DNA from: Bacillota bacterium
GTDB taxonomy: Bacteria > Bacillota_I > Bacilli_A > Erysipelotrichales > Erysipelotrichaceae
DNA length: 12,481 bases
Assembly (NCBI GenBank): GCA_023426935.1
Contig: JAEZBR010000025.1
Coordinates: 1-12,481 of the forward strand
Reading direction: 5' to 3'
Below the pieces are notes generated by a model. That model was not told where the DNA came from. It saw only the letters and a program-made list of their open reading frames with translations, and did not search any database. This document shows, piece after piece, positions 1-7,421 of this stretch. The translations under genes were made by a program, and so were the position numbers. The number at the start of each line of letters is the position of its first letter. The first letter of the stretch is position 1.

Positions 1-381
1 TTACTGATTTCCACAAGTACCTTCTTTAAATTATTCTTTTAAGCACTAGTTTTTATCCGATCTGTAAGACTTACTTCAACTTTATTTTCGGTCCTTTTTG
101 AAGTGGAATTTAACTTTTCACTTCAGCTCTTATCTTTACCTGATATTATTATGGAAAGCCATATACTTCGGATAATCTATTGAAGTTACCATAGCTCAAA
201 GAGAAAAACGGAACGTTCACGACATTCAAAGATGATTTTTATCATCGCGTTACTTCTTCAAATTTTAAACCAAAAGGAAGTAAACCTTCTGTGATTTGTT
301 AAGAAGACATAATTAAGCATGAATAGTCGATAAGTTTATTTTTTATAAGGTTATAGTTTCTTAGTAAGGGAGGAATATTAG
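1..381. other. Non-coding region upstream of the C45 hydrolase gene, rich in inverted repeats
   Basis: No convincing gene is visible here. The stretch holds a string of short inverted repeats built on ACTTC/GAAGT: ACTTCAA (73-79) with TTGAAGT (98-104), TGAAGTG (99-105) with CACTTCA (119-125), ACTTC (165-169) with GAAGT (182-186), and TTACTTC (250-256) with GAAGTAA (277-283). There is also GATGAT-TTTT-ATCATC (231-246) and a GAACGTTC palindrome (211-218). The segment at 98-104 could pair with either neighbour, so alternative folds are possible if it is transcribed. A weak -10-like TATAAG lies at 344-349 without a good -35, so the promoter of the downstream gene is not settled. Confidence 0.6.
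98..126 (+). repeat. Left copy of a 29-bp inverted repeat that recurs at 12357-12385
   Basis: This 29-bp segment matches the reverse complement of 12357-12385 at 28 of 29 positions; the only difference is at base 116. It is itself a hairpin: stem 99-108 with 116-125, one G-T wobble pair, loop 109-115. Weaker similarity extends outward to about base 63, where TGTAAGACT followed by a TTCAA motif is also found in the right-hand copy. No T-run follows it, so it is not a plain rho-independent terminator. It could be a dispersed intergenic repeat, a regulatory element or an end of an element. Confidence 0.85.
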
Positions 382-1389
382 ATGTACCACGCTAGATTTA
401 AGGGAAGTCATTACGAAGCCGGTTATAAATACGGTAAGCTTTTAAAGGAACACGGGAATATAATTAAAAAATGTCCGACTTTTGAGATAACCGAGGAATT
501 GAAGGCGTTCGCCCAGAAGTGTTTACCGGTATATCGTAAATACTATCCGGAAATAGTCCAAGAGATCCAAGGAATGGCGGAGGGGCAGAATAGTCCGTTA
601 GAAAATATTATAAATATTCTTTTCCCGATGTATTGTTTCAAACAGCAGAATCATTGTACGGCTTTTGCGCTATCCGATGGGAAGAATATTTTCTTGGGAA
701 AAAACAGCGACTTCCTTGTCTCAATTGAGAAACTCTATCAAAATTGTTTATATAACTTAAATAATTCTTATACGTTCAACGGAAATACGACTGCCTTTAT
801 TCAAATCGAAGACGGAATGAATCAACACGGATTGGCTGTGGATTTAACTTTTCTCTATCCGCATCTTCATAAGCCGGGATTGAATGCCGGAATGTTAGTC
901 CGATATCTTCTAGAGAAATGTCTTACGGTTGATGAAGCGATTTCAGCCTTACAAGAATTACCGGTTGCTTCCGCCCAAACGATTACCTTGGCGGATAAGA
1001 ATGGAAAAATTGCGGTTGTGGAATGCAATCCGGTAAAACTAGTTGTTCGCTATCCGGAACCAGACGAAAAATTTATTGCGACCGCCAATTGTTTTATCTC
1101 CAACGAAATGAAGGAATATAAAACTCCGAGTAATATCGACAGTTGGAATTCGGAACTGCGCTTTCAGACTGCGAATAATGCTTTAAGAAAGAAGCAGAAT
1201 ATTTATTCCTTAACTTTCGTTCAAAATCTTCTCGCGGGAAAATATGGTTTTATCTGTCAGTATGACCGTAAGAAAAATGCCGACACGGTCTGGTCGGCAA
1301 TTTATGACTGTAAGAATATGAAATTCTATCGGGTTGAAGGAAATCCTTCCCGAAAACCCTTTAAAGAAGATAAGCGATTAAAATATTAA
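382..1389 (+). CDS. C45-family amide hydrolase / acyl-CoA:6-APA acyltransferase-like protein (Ntn hydrolase)
   Basis: This 335-residue protein has the layout of the peptidase C45 / linear amide C-N hydrolase group. A lead segment of about 91 residues is followed by an HCTAFA motif with Cys92, then GKNSDF (106-111), matching the family's C-T...G-x-N-x-D pattern. Family members cleave themselves just before this Cys to free an N-terminal nucleophile, so processing between His91 and Cys92 is expected; that is inference. No signal peptide or membrane helix is visible, so it is probably cytosolic. The start is well supported: AAGGGAGG at 366-373 sits 8 bases before the ATG. The gene overlaps the opposing ceramidase-like gene by 4 bases at the stop codons. 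The substrate is unknown; penicillin, N-acyl amino acid and other amides are handled by relatives, so a specific name would be unsafe. Confidence 0.85.
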   Translation: MYHARFKGSHYEAGYKYGKLLKEHGNIIKKCPTFEITEELKAFAQKCLPVYRKYYPEIVQEIQGMAEGQNSPLENIINILFPMYCFKQQNHCTAFALSDGKNIFLGKNSDFLVSIEKLYQNCLYNLNNSYTFNGNTTAFIQIEDGMNQHGLAVDLTFLYPHLHKPGLNAGMLVRYLLEKCLTVDEAISALQELPVASAQTITLADKNGKIAVVECNPVKLVVRYPEPDEKFIATANCFISNEMKEYKTPSNIDSWNSELRFQTANNALRKKQNIYSLTFVQNLLAGKYGFICQYDRKKNADTVWSAIYDCKNMKFYRVEGNPSRKPFKEDKRLKY

Positions 1390-2546
1390 TGCCCAAACTT
1401 CTTTAATAAAGCGTAGAGGTTCTTCTTGGTTTCTTCGGTGGTTGTATCGGTGAATAATTCATAAGTAACTCCCGAGAAACCCACATCGACGATATAAGGC
1501 GAATAGCCGTTGGAATAACAGATCAATACCGCTTTCTTGGGATCGATTGCGCCTAAATAATAGCTGAACATTTCTTTGGGGCCAAAAACCATTTTAATGC
1601 CACCCAAATCCGCACACGAGATCATAATCGTTTTCTCTAAATGTTCCGGATGCGCTAACAGATGTTCTCTGGCGACTTCCCCAGTCTTGATCTCACTCTT
1701 TTCCCGTTCTGAAATAACTGAAGGCATCTTACTATAATCGATAGGTCCTAAGTCATGAACCAGCGGTAGATTTTCCGCCGTATAACTAAAGTTTCCTAAA
1801 GGCAGTTTCTTTTCTTCTTCTTTTCTTAATTCTAATATCTTTGCAACTAATTTATTTCCTAGAAACTCAACCCCGGCATAGTCTTGACTCGGACGGGTGA
1901 ATCGCGTGGAGACATCGCCAGCTGCGCTTTGGAAGAAAGTAAAGAACTCGTTCGGATATTTTTCCTGCAATTTTTTGATTACATAACCGGGATATTCGGA
2001 AGTGAAATACGGGGTATCACCGTTATGAATTGTCGGATGGCAATTATAAACAATGGCAGTTCCTAACTTTGTTTCATCGTCATAGAAAGAAATCAGATCT
2101 AGGAAGATTTTATCGGTAGGATGACTGGAGATCCGACTATGACCGACACCGTCAAAGAAAACATGTTGGTGCGTTAAAGAAGGCTTATTTATTTCTTTCC
2201 AAATTAACGCTTCAATTCCGGTCGTCAACTGACCCAATAATTGCTGCTGATAAACTTCGTCCCGGGCATCACCCGCAAAGTGATCGTGAGTCGCACTGAT
2301 CGTGACTACAACTTTTTTCGTACTCTTTTTCTGGAAATATAAACTTAGTTCCAATTCTACTTTAGTCGGTACGCCTAACGAATCGATCGAAATAAAATAA
2401 AGAATGGTCTTCTCATCGTCGAGCCCTAGAATCCTAGCATGCAGATCATCATGAAATTTGAAGATCTTATTTACCTGCTGGGCAAATCCCGCTTGTTTGA
2501 CCGGTACTAACGGATTAACATTAATCTCTGCAAAAGTGATTTTCAT
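1386..2546 (-). CDS. Short neutral/alkaline ceramidase-like N-acyl amidohydrolase
   Basis: The 386-residue product resembles the catalytic domain of neutral/alkaline non-lysosomal ceramidases, zinc amidases that split N-acyl bonds. The expected landmarks appear in order: THDH (His87/His89), NCHPT (His170), SEYPG (183-187), AAGDVS (Ser213, equivalent to the family nucleophile), GPKEMF (Glu325) and GVTYE (Tyr362). His, His, Glu and Tyr are the family's zinc ligands. Known bacterial secreted enzymes are much longer; this one lacks a signal peptide and the C-terminal domain, so it looks like a cytosolic short form. The reading frame is open further upstream to 2726, but the ATG at 2544-2546 is chosen because GAGGA lies just before it and the extra 60 residues would run across the divergent promoter and into murQ. 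Its position divergent from murQ suggests an amidated sugar or cell-wall substrate rather than ceramide; this is inference. Confidence 0.8.
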   Translation of the reverse strand: MKITFAEINVNPLVPVKQAGFAQQVNKIFKFHDDLHARILGLDDEKTILYFISIDSLGVPTKVELELSLYFQKKSTKKVVVTISATHDHFAGDARDEVYQQQLLGQLTTGIEALIWKEINKPSLTHQHVFFDGVGHSRISSHPTDKIFLDLISFYDDETKLGTAIVYNCHPTIHNGDTPYFTSEYPGYVIKKLQEKYPNEFFTFFQSAAGDVSTRFTRPSQDYAGVEFLGNKLVAKILELRKEEEKKLPLGNFSYTAENLPLVHDLGPIDYSKMPSVISEREKSEIKTGEVAREHLLAHPEHLEKTIMISCADLGGIKMVFGPKEMFSYYLGAIDPKKAVLICYSNGYSPYIVDVGFSGVTYELFTDTTTEETKKNLYALLKKFGH

Positions 2547-2570
2547 AAAGTTCCTCAATTCTTTATTCCC

Positions 2571-2576
2571 ATTATA
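2571..2576 (-). promoter_or_regulatory. -10 box of the ceramidase-like gene
   Basis: A perfect TATAAT on the minus strand lies 24 bases before the ATG, giving a leader of roughly 18 bases. No good -35 is seen at the usual distance (TGAGTT at 2594-2599). It lies 9 bases from the opposing murQ -10, so RNA polymerase probably cannot occupy both promoters at once. Confidence 0.65.
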
Positions 2577-2582
2577 CACTAG

Positions 2583-2591
2583 TGTTATAAT
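2583..2591 (+). promoter_or_regulatory. Extended -10 promoter of murQ
   Basis: TGTTATAAT is a perfect extended -10 (TGnTATAAT) 28 bases before the murQ ATG. The -35 position (2563-2568, TTATTC) is poor, which extended -10 promoters tolerate. Together with the opposing -10 it forms a near-palindrome around CACTAGTG (2577-2584), differing from perfect symmetry by one missing base in the left half. That centre could be a shared operator. Confidence 0.7.
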
Positions 2592-2619
2592 TAAACTCAT
2601 AGAAACGGAGAAACAAATA

Positions 2620-3519
2620 ATGATTGATTTGACTAAGTTGACCACCGAAAGACGTAATCCGAATTCGATGGAATTAGACAAGATGAGTGCTTTGGAAATC
2701 GTAACTTTGATGAATGAAGAGGACAATAATGTCGTTAATGGAGTTAATGAAGTATTGCCGCAGATTGCTCAGGCTTGCCAATGGGCGAGTGAGAGTATCT
2801 TAGCTGGTGCCCGAATTATTTATCTTGGAGCCGGTACTTCCGGACGTTTAGGCCTCTTGGATGCGGTTGAATGTCCGCCGACATTCGGGGTCGATCCTTC
2901 TCAAGTTGTGGGCTTATTAGCCGGTGGTCCTTCCGCTTTTGTCAAAGCCGCCGAAGGAACCGAAGATAAAGAATATTTAGGTGCCGATGAATTAAAGAAT
3001 ATCAACTTAACCAATAAAGATATCGTGATCGGCTTAGCCGCTTCCGGCAGAACCCCGTATGTTATCGGGGGCTTGAATTATGCGAATGAATTAGGCTGTA
3101 AAACCGTAGCGGTTGCCTGTAATAAGAATTCCAAGATCGGTTCGATTGCCAAGCTAGCGATTGAACCGGTATCCGGTCCGGAAGTCTTGACCGGTTCAAC
3201 GCGATTAAAATCCGGAACTTCCCAGAAGATGGTTCTCAATATGATCTCAACTTGCTCGATGATTCTGGCCGGTAAGGTCTATGAGAATCTGATGGTCGAT
3301 GTTAAACCGACTAATGAAAAGTTGGTGGCCAGAGCGACCAATATTATCGTAGCCGCGACGGATTGTACCTTAGAAAAAGCCCAGGAGACTTTTGAGAAAG
3401 CGGATCGATCAGTCAAGGTCGCAATCGTGATGATTCTGCTAGATTGCGATGCGAATAAAGCGAAAGAATTATTAGATAAGAATCATGGTTTCATCCGCAA
3501 AGCTTTAGATAATAAATAG
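2620..3519 (+). CDS. murQ: N-acetylmuramic acid 6-phosphate etherase
   Basis: MurQ cleaves the D-lactyl ether of MurNAc-6-phosphate, giving GlcNAc-6-phosphate and lactate in cytosolic cell-wall sugar recycling. At 299 residues it matches the family length (E. coli 298). It shows the N-terminal TERRNPNS motif (9-16), the SIS phosphosugar loop GAGTSGRLG (70-78), DAVECPP with Glu84 and AEGTED with Glu115; these glutamates correspond to the catalytic pair Glu83/Glu114 of E. coli. ASGRTPYVIGGL (141-152) is a second conserved SIS loop. The frame is open upstream to 2458, but the ATG at 2620 is chosen for its GGAG at 2607-2610 and the match to the family N-terminus. No murP transporter or murR regulator accompanies it; the gene is monocistronic, with its own promoter and terminator. 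Its product feeds directly into nagA of the neighbouring convergent operon. Confidence 0.96.
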   Translation: MIDLTKLTTERRNPNSMELDKMSALEIVTLMNEEDNNVVNGVNEVLPQIAQACQWASESILAGARIIYLGAGTSGRLGLLDAVECPPTFGVDPSQVVGLLAGGPSAFVKAAEGTEDKEYLGADELKNINLTNKDIVIGLAASGRTPYVIGGLNYANELGCKTVAVACNKNSKIGSIAKLAIEPVSGPEVLTGSTRLKSGTSQKMVLNMISTCSMILAGKVYENLMVDVKPTNEKLVARATNIIVAATDCTLEKAQETFEKADRSVKVAIVMILLDCDANKAKELLDKNHGFIRKALDNK

Positions 3520-3527
3520 GCTTATAG

Positions 3528-3552
3528 ACCAGAGTTAAAGCTCTGGTTTTTT
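3528..3552 (+). terminator. Rho-independent terminator of murQ
   Basis: CCAGAG (3529-3534) and CTCTGG (3541-3546) form a 6-bp stem, extended by an outer A-T pair, around a 6-base loop. Six Ts follow directly (3547-3552). It begins 8 bases after the murQ stop. Confidence 0.92.
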
Positions 3553-3596
3553 ATTACCAAATATAAAAAATCAAATAAAACTTTTTTCTTGTTTTT

Positions 3597-3625
3597 AAAG
3601 AAAAAGCGGTAGTAATTTACCGCTT
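3597..3625 (-). terminator. Rho-independent terminator of the SIS-nagA-M20 operon
   Basis: On the minus strand AAGCGGTA (3618-3625) pairs with TACCGCTT (3604-3611), giving an 8-bp stem with a 6-base loop, followed by a T-rich tract broken by one C (3605 down to 3597). The operon's last stop codon (3624-3626) lies in the base of the stem. It faces the murQ terminator about 50 bases away, so the two converging transcripts are well insulated. Confidence 0.88.
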
Positions 3626-4796
3626 ATCTTAAGCCAGCCAGAATCGTAATAAACAATTCCGTGCGTTGTTGTAATGATTTAATACTTAAGCTTTCTTCGA
3701 AGCTATGCATCTTGAACATATGTGGTCCCAAGGCATCGATCGCCGGCACTCCATATTTCATGAAGTAAGATGCATCCGAACCGCCGCCAGTGGTTTGCTG
3801 CGGCAATTCAAGGCCTAGTAATTTACCGGCCTTACAAGCATTCTTATAAACCAATAAACTTTCTTTTGTCTTATGCATCGGGGTTCCTAGATAAGTTTCT
3901 TTCATCGTCGTTTTAGTTCCCTTAATGAAAGGTTTACTGATTACTTTTTCGATGGTTTTTCTAGCCCATTGAGCTTCCTTATCGTCACCGACCCGAACAC
4001 TGACTTCACATGCCGCATAAGGGGGAATAATTCCTAAGTCTCTGCCCCCGTCATCGATCTTACCGAAATTGAATTGAATACCCCGTTTGTCATCATTCGC
4101 CTGGTAAAGTCTAGTAATGATCGAAGATAATTCAACTAAAGCATTGCGACCGTCTAAATAATTAACCCCGGAATGCGCCGCAACCCCAGTTACTTCAAGG
4201 TGGAAACGCATGCCGCACTTTCGGGAAGTAATGATTCCGTCTTGGTTCCGTGCCGGTTCAAACACATAAGCCGCATTGGCACCTTTAACATATTTCTTAA
4301 AGACTTGCTGGCCAAATGGCGAACCGACTTCTTCGTCCGGATTATAGATCATCACGATTTCAGAATTCGGTAAGAGACCTAGTTCCTGGGCAAGTTTGAC
4401 CGCATGACAAGAGACGATTACTCCGCCTTTACAATCGACGATTCCTAATCCGTACGCTTTATCGCCTTCAACTTTATAAGGATGTTTCTTACAATCTCCG
4501 GGCTTAAAGACCGTATCTAAATGCGCATTCAGAATAATTTTTCCCTTAGCGTTCTTAGACTTTAAGATTCCCACCACTGCGGTCCCAAATTCTGGGGACT
4601 CATGATGAATAATCTTAACACCTTTAAGCTTGCTTAGTTCCTGATCGACGATGGCGACGACTTGCTTATTACCTTCAAGATTTCTGGTACCGCAATCGAT
4701 CTTACAGAACTTTTGAAGCGTTTTAATCTCTTTCGGCAGATCCTTCGCACTGCTTTCTTTAATCTTATTTAATTCTTCGTTCGTTATTTTACCCAT
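3624..4796 (-). CDS. M20-family metallopeptidase (CPG2/ArgE/DapE group)
   Basis: This 390-residue protein belongs to the M20 dizinc amidohydrolases, which remove terminal amino acids or acyl groups from small peptides and N-acyl amino acids. Visible metal-site motifs are AHLDTV (His92, Asp94), VDCKGG (bridging Asp121), NPDEEVG (catalytic Glu155, metal-binding Glu156), FEPAR (Glu180) and HMFKMHSFEE (His364). The dimerisation (lid) domain falls at about 190-300, including the conserved GVAAHSG (204-210). The set fits glutamate carboxypeptidase-like members best, but the substrate cannot be fixed. There is no signal peptide. It is the last gene of the operon. Its ATG lies 13 bases inside the preceding HAD gene with no well-spaced ribosome binding site, so translation probably depends on coupling. 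In this setting, release of amino acids from muropeptide stems or from acylated sugars is possible; this is inference. Confidence 0.88.
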   Translation of the reverse strand: MGKITNEELNKIKESSAKDLPKEIKTLQKFCKIDCGTRNLEGNKQVVAIVDQELSKLKGVKIIHHESPEFGTAVVGILKSKNAKGKIILNAHLDTVFKPGDCKKHPYKVEGDKAYGLGIVDCKGGVIVSCHAVKLAQELGLLPNSEIVMIYNPDEEVGSPFGQQVFKKYVKGANAAYVFEPARNQDGIITSRKCGMRFHLEVTGVAAHSGVNYLDGRNALVELSSIITRLYQANDDKRGIQFNFGKIDDGGRDLGIIPPYAACEVSVRVGDDKEAQWARKTIEKVISKPFIKGTKTTMKETYLGTPMHKTKESLLVYKNACKAGKLLGLELPQQTTGGGSDASYFMKYGVPAIDALGPHMFKMHSFEESLSIKSLQQRTELFITILAGLR

Positions 4797-5563
4797 CCGA
4801 AATGTTCACATGCCTTTCTTAAACCATCTTCTTCGATTCTGCTAGTTACGTAATCAGAGTTCTCTTTAACTAAATCAGTCGCATTACCCATGGCAATTCC
4901 ATACTTGGCCGCCTTGATCATCGCAATATCGTTATTCCCATCCCCGAAGGCAGCCGTCTGTTCGATGGGAATATTCCAGAGCTCGCAAAGTTCTTTGATT
5001 GCCGTTCCTTTATTGATACCCTTTAAATTAATTTCATTGGCTAAAGAAAGATGGGTGACACTGGAATTAGGTAATTGTTTCGCTAACTCCTTATATGCAT
5101 CTAGATCTTCGATATAGAATAGGAACATTAAGTTTTTCTCGCCGTTCCATTTCTTTGCGGGGGGAACCATCCGATATAAGCGGGAGAAAATTTCCTCATA
5201 CTTAGAACCGGCAGAATTTAAATAACTATGTTCCTGATCTGACCAGCGGTAAGTCAGATGATTCTTCTCAAAATATTCGACTGCCGTTGCTGCATCATTT
5301 TCATCCATGAAATGTTCGCTGATGATCTTACCGTGTTGATAGATTCTCGAACCACCAAATGCGATAATCGCATCGAAATTAGCTAAGAAACTTTGCGGTA
5401 AAGTGACCATTTCTTCATTCGTCCGACTGGTGTCGATCACTAATTTAATCCCCTGTTGTTTCAATTGTCTGAAAGTTTCTTTCGTGGATTCGATCGCATC
5501 TTGGATCGGATTGTAGAATGAAGTTCCGTCGATATCGAAGAAGATTACTTTAACTTCATTCAT
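4784..5563 (-). CDS. Cof-type HAD-IIB sugar-phosphate phosphatase
   Basis: A 259-residue HAD hydrolase of the Cof/YidA subfamily. Motif I is FFDIDGT (nucleophile Asp10, acid/base Asp12), motif II is DTSRT (44-48), the conserved lysine lies in KGINKG (181-186), and motif IV is GDGNNDIAMI (207-216). The C2-type cap spans about residues 80-185. Members dephosphorylate sugar phosphates or other small phosphates in the cytosol, often loosely. It overlaps nagA by 4 bases (ATGA) and the M20 gene by 13, so all three are co-translated. In this operon it may relieve accumulation of an amino-sugar phosphate; the exact substrate is unknown. An AAGG stands about 12 bases before the ATG, farther than usual. 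Confidence 0.9.
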   Translation of the reverse strand: MNEVKVIFFDIDGTSFYNPIQDAIESTKETFRQLKQQGIKLVIDTSRTNEEMVTLPQSFLANFDAIIAFGGSRIYQHGKIISEHFMDENDAATAVEYFEKNHLTYRWSDQEHSYLNSAGSKYEEIFSRLYRMVPPAKKWNGEKNLMFLFYIEDLDAYKELAKQLPNSSVTHLSLANEINLKGINKGTAIKELCELWNIPIEQTAAFGDGNNDIAMIKAAKYGIAMGNATDLVKENSDYVTSRIEEDGLRKACEHFGWVK

Positions 5564-6693
5564 AACTTCGCAATACCTTTTTGATAAGTCTGCTTAACCT
5601 GATAATCATCATCGATCACAATCAGATCCGCATCGTAGTTTTCTTTGATCAAGCCTAGTTTATTGCCTAAGCCTAAATAGGTTGCCGGATTGATCGTCGC
5701 CGAATTAATCACCGTTACTTCATCGGCACCGGCGATCGTGATCATTTTCTTAACTTCGTCGATTAGTTTATTCGAACTGCCGGCTAATCTGCCATCCGGT
5801 AAATAAGCACAGCCGTTTTCTTTCACTTCGACGACGCTTAAGCCCTTCTCATATTTCCCGGGTTGCAAACCTTTGACCTGCACCGAATCGGTAATCAGGA
5901 TCAATTTATCTTTACCCTTACATCTGGCTAAGATCTTGGCGACCGCGAAATGAACATGCACGCCATCCCCGATCAGTTCCGCATACATGTTATCCTCGGA
6001 TAAAGCGGCCCCGGCCGTTCCGGGATTACGATGATGTAACCCCCGCATCCCGTTAAAGGTATGGGTGAAACTGGTCGCCCCGTCTTTTTCCGCTTGTAAA
6101 CATTCTTCATAGCTGGCACCGGAATGTCCGATACAGACTTTGACCCCATGCGATGCACAATACTTGATCAGCTTATGTTCCTCATCCATCTCCGGAGCGA
6201 TCGCAATCATCTTGATCTGACCATCGGCTTTACTCTGCCAACGGATGAATTGATCGACATCCGGTTTCTGTAACTGCGTCAATTCCTGGGCCCCTCTAAA
6301 CTCTGGCGAGATCTGCGGTCCTTCAACATGGATTCCTAAGATCGTTGCTCCTGCTTCAGGATGCTCGATTAGATCCGCCAAAATCGGAAAAGAATTCAGC
6401 AGATCACTCTCGGCTGCGGTCGAAGTCGTCGCCATAAACGAAGTACAGCCTTCTTTTAATAGATCCTTAGCCCAATTATTGATTCCTTCTTTAGTTGCTT
6501 GGTTACAGGTTATACCCTGATAACCATGACAATGTACGTCAATTAATCCCGGTAAGATTTTTTGGTCCCCATAATCTTGATCCGGAGTCTGACTATTATA
6601 AGGCAAGAGCGCAGTAATAATACCGCGCTCTAATTTAACCTGAGCCGGAGAGAATTTCTCCTCGATCCAAACTCTGGTACTTTGAATTATCAT
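5560..6693 (-). CDS. nagA: N-acetylglucosamine-6-phosphate deacetylase
   Basis: NagA converts GlcNAc-6-phosphate to GlcN-6-phosphate and acetate in the cytosol. The 377-residue length is typical (E. coli 382). Motifs in order: DVHCHGYQG with His54/His56, HVEGPQ with metal-binding Glu124, GHSGAS with His190, FTHTFNGM with His211, LHHRNPG (219-225), DGVHVHF (243-249), and LITDSV with catalytic Asp269. The ATG directly follows the TAG of the upstream SIS gene (TAGATG), and no Shine-Dalgarno sequence is visible before it, so expression very likely depends on the upstream gene being translated. It sits downstream of three SIS genes instead of the usual nagB. Together with murQ it completes the path from MurNAc-6-P to GlcN-6-P. 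Confidence 0.95.
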   Translation of the reverse strand: MIIQSTRVWIEEKFSPAQVKLERGIITALLPYNSQTPDQDYGDQKILPGLIDVHCHGYQGITCNQATKEGINNWAKDLLKEGCTSFMATTSTAAESDLLNSFPILADLIEHPEAGATILGIHVEGPQISPEFRGAQELTQLQKPDVDQFIRWQSKADGQIKMIAIAPEMDEEHKLIKYCASHGVKVCIGHSGASYEECLQAEKDGATSFTHTFNGMRGLHHRNPGTAGAALSEDNMYAELIGDGVHVHFAVAKILARCKGKDKLILITDSVQVKGLQPGKYEKGLSVVEVKENGCAYLPDGRLAGSSNKLIDEVKKMITIAGADEVTVINSATINPATYLGLGNKLGLIKENYDADLIVIDDDYQVKQTYQKGIAKL

Positions 6694-7419
6694 CTAAAAA
6701 TGCTTAACTTTGGGACCATACTTCGTATAAATCGAATCATTGTCGAAACCGTCGACGTTCTGCGATTGGAAGACCGGAGCTTTAATACCCTTGGCATCCA
6801 AAATCTTGATTGCTTCAGTCACAATCGTATCGAGAATAAACATCGAAGCGATTGAACTGGCCGGTCCGGTTTGGATTTTCCCAATCGTCATTAACGCATC
6901 GCCGCTTGGGCAGCAGTTATCGATGACCGTATCGACGCATTCGAATAAGCGTTTACCGCTTGAATGACGCGAAGTCGCATTCTTGGATTGTTCTAAGTTA
7001 GTCAAGGCGATCGTATACACGCCTTCCTTCTTAGCCCGCATCGCCATCTCGATCGGTAAAGCGTTTCTTCCGGAATTGGAAGTGATGATCATGATATCAC
7101 CCTTCTCAATCTTGTACTGATCATAGATTACATCCGCGATTCCGCTTAACTTCTCCAAAGCCCCGGATCGCTGAGCGCCATTACTGGTTAAGGTATCCGG
7201 ATCCAACATCGCATCGACATTGCCTAAACCACCGGCTCTGGCGAATAATTCGATTCCGATCATATGCGAATGTCCGGTACCGAAAGTATGAATGATATGA
7301 CCATTCTCAATATTCTCCGCAAACTTAGCGGCTACTTCTTTAATTACATCCTTATCCTTCTCATAGATCACCGGTAATAACTCGTTGATCTTCTGCATAT
7401 ATTCAAATTCTTCAAACAT
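6694..7419 (-). CDS. SIS-domain sugar-phosphate isomerase-like protein (UPF0309-type), copy nearest nagA
   Basis: A 241-residue single-SIS-domain protein with the classic phosphosugar-binding features: HTFGTGHS (44-51), ITSNSG (112-117) and a SRHSSGK loop (150-156), followed by DNCCPSGDAL (167-176). It belongs with the small 'sugar isomerase domain' or UPF0309-like proteins, whose reaction is mostly unassigned. It is a paralogue of the next two upstream genes. The start is well supported by AAAGGGAGG inside the end of the upstream gene, 8 bases from the ATG; the gap to the upstream stop is 2 bases. Adjacent nagA suggests an amino-sugar phosphate as ligand. It could isomerise or deaminate GlcN-6-P in place of NagB, or bind it as a sensor; neither can be told from sequence. 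Confidence 0.85.
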   Translation of the reverse strand: MFEEFEYMQKINELLPVIYEKDKDVIKEVAAKFAENIENGHIIHTFGTGHSHMIGIELFARAGGLGNVDAMLDPDTLTSNGAQRSGALEKLSGIADVIYDQYKIEKGDIMIITSNSGRNALPIEMAMRAKKEGVYTIALTNLEQSKNATSRHSSGKRLFECVDTVIDNCCPSGDALMTIGKIQTGPASSIASMFILDTIVTEAIKILDAKGIKAPVFQSQNVDGFDNDSIYTKYGPKVKHF

Positions 7420-7421
7420 GT

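Noticed and set aside
1..42. Possible tail of a plus-strand gene entering from the left edge (open frame ending in TAA at 40-42)
   Set aside because: Thirteen codons with low-complexity content are not enough evidence of coding.
98..126. Reading the 29-bp repeat as a plain terminator or a CRISPR repeat
   Set aside because: No T-run follows the hairpin on either strand, and there are only two distant inverted copies with no regular spacers.
232..294. Small plus-strand frame encoding a 20-residue hydrophobic peptide
   Set aside because: No Shine-Dalgarno sequence precedes it, it lies over a hairpin, and a frame this short is expected by chance.
2458..2619. Upstream extension of the murQ reading frame by 54 residues
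   Set aside because: It overlaps the amidase gene and both -10 boxes, and MurQ homologues begin near the ATG at 2620.
2547..2726. Upstream extension of the ceramidase-like reading frame by 60 residues
   Set aside because: It runs through the divergent promoters and into the murQ coding region; the internal ATG at 2546 has a good ribosome binding site and fits the family start.
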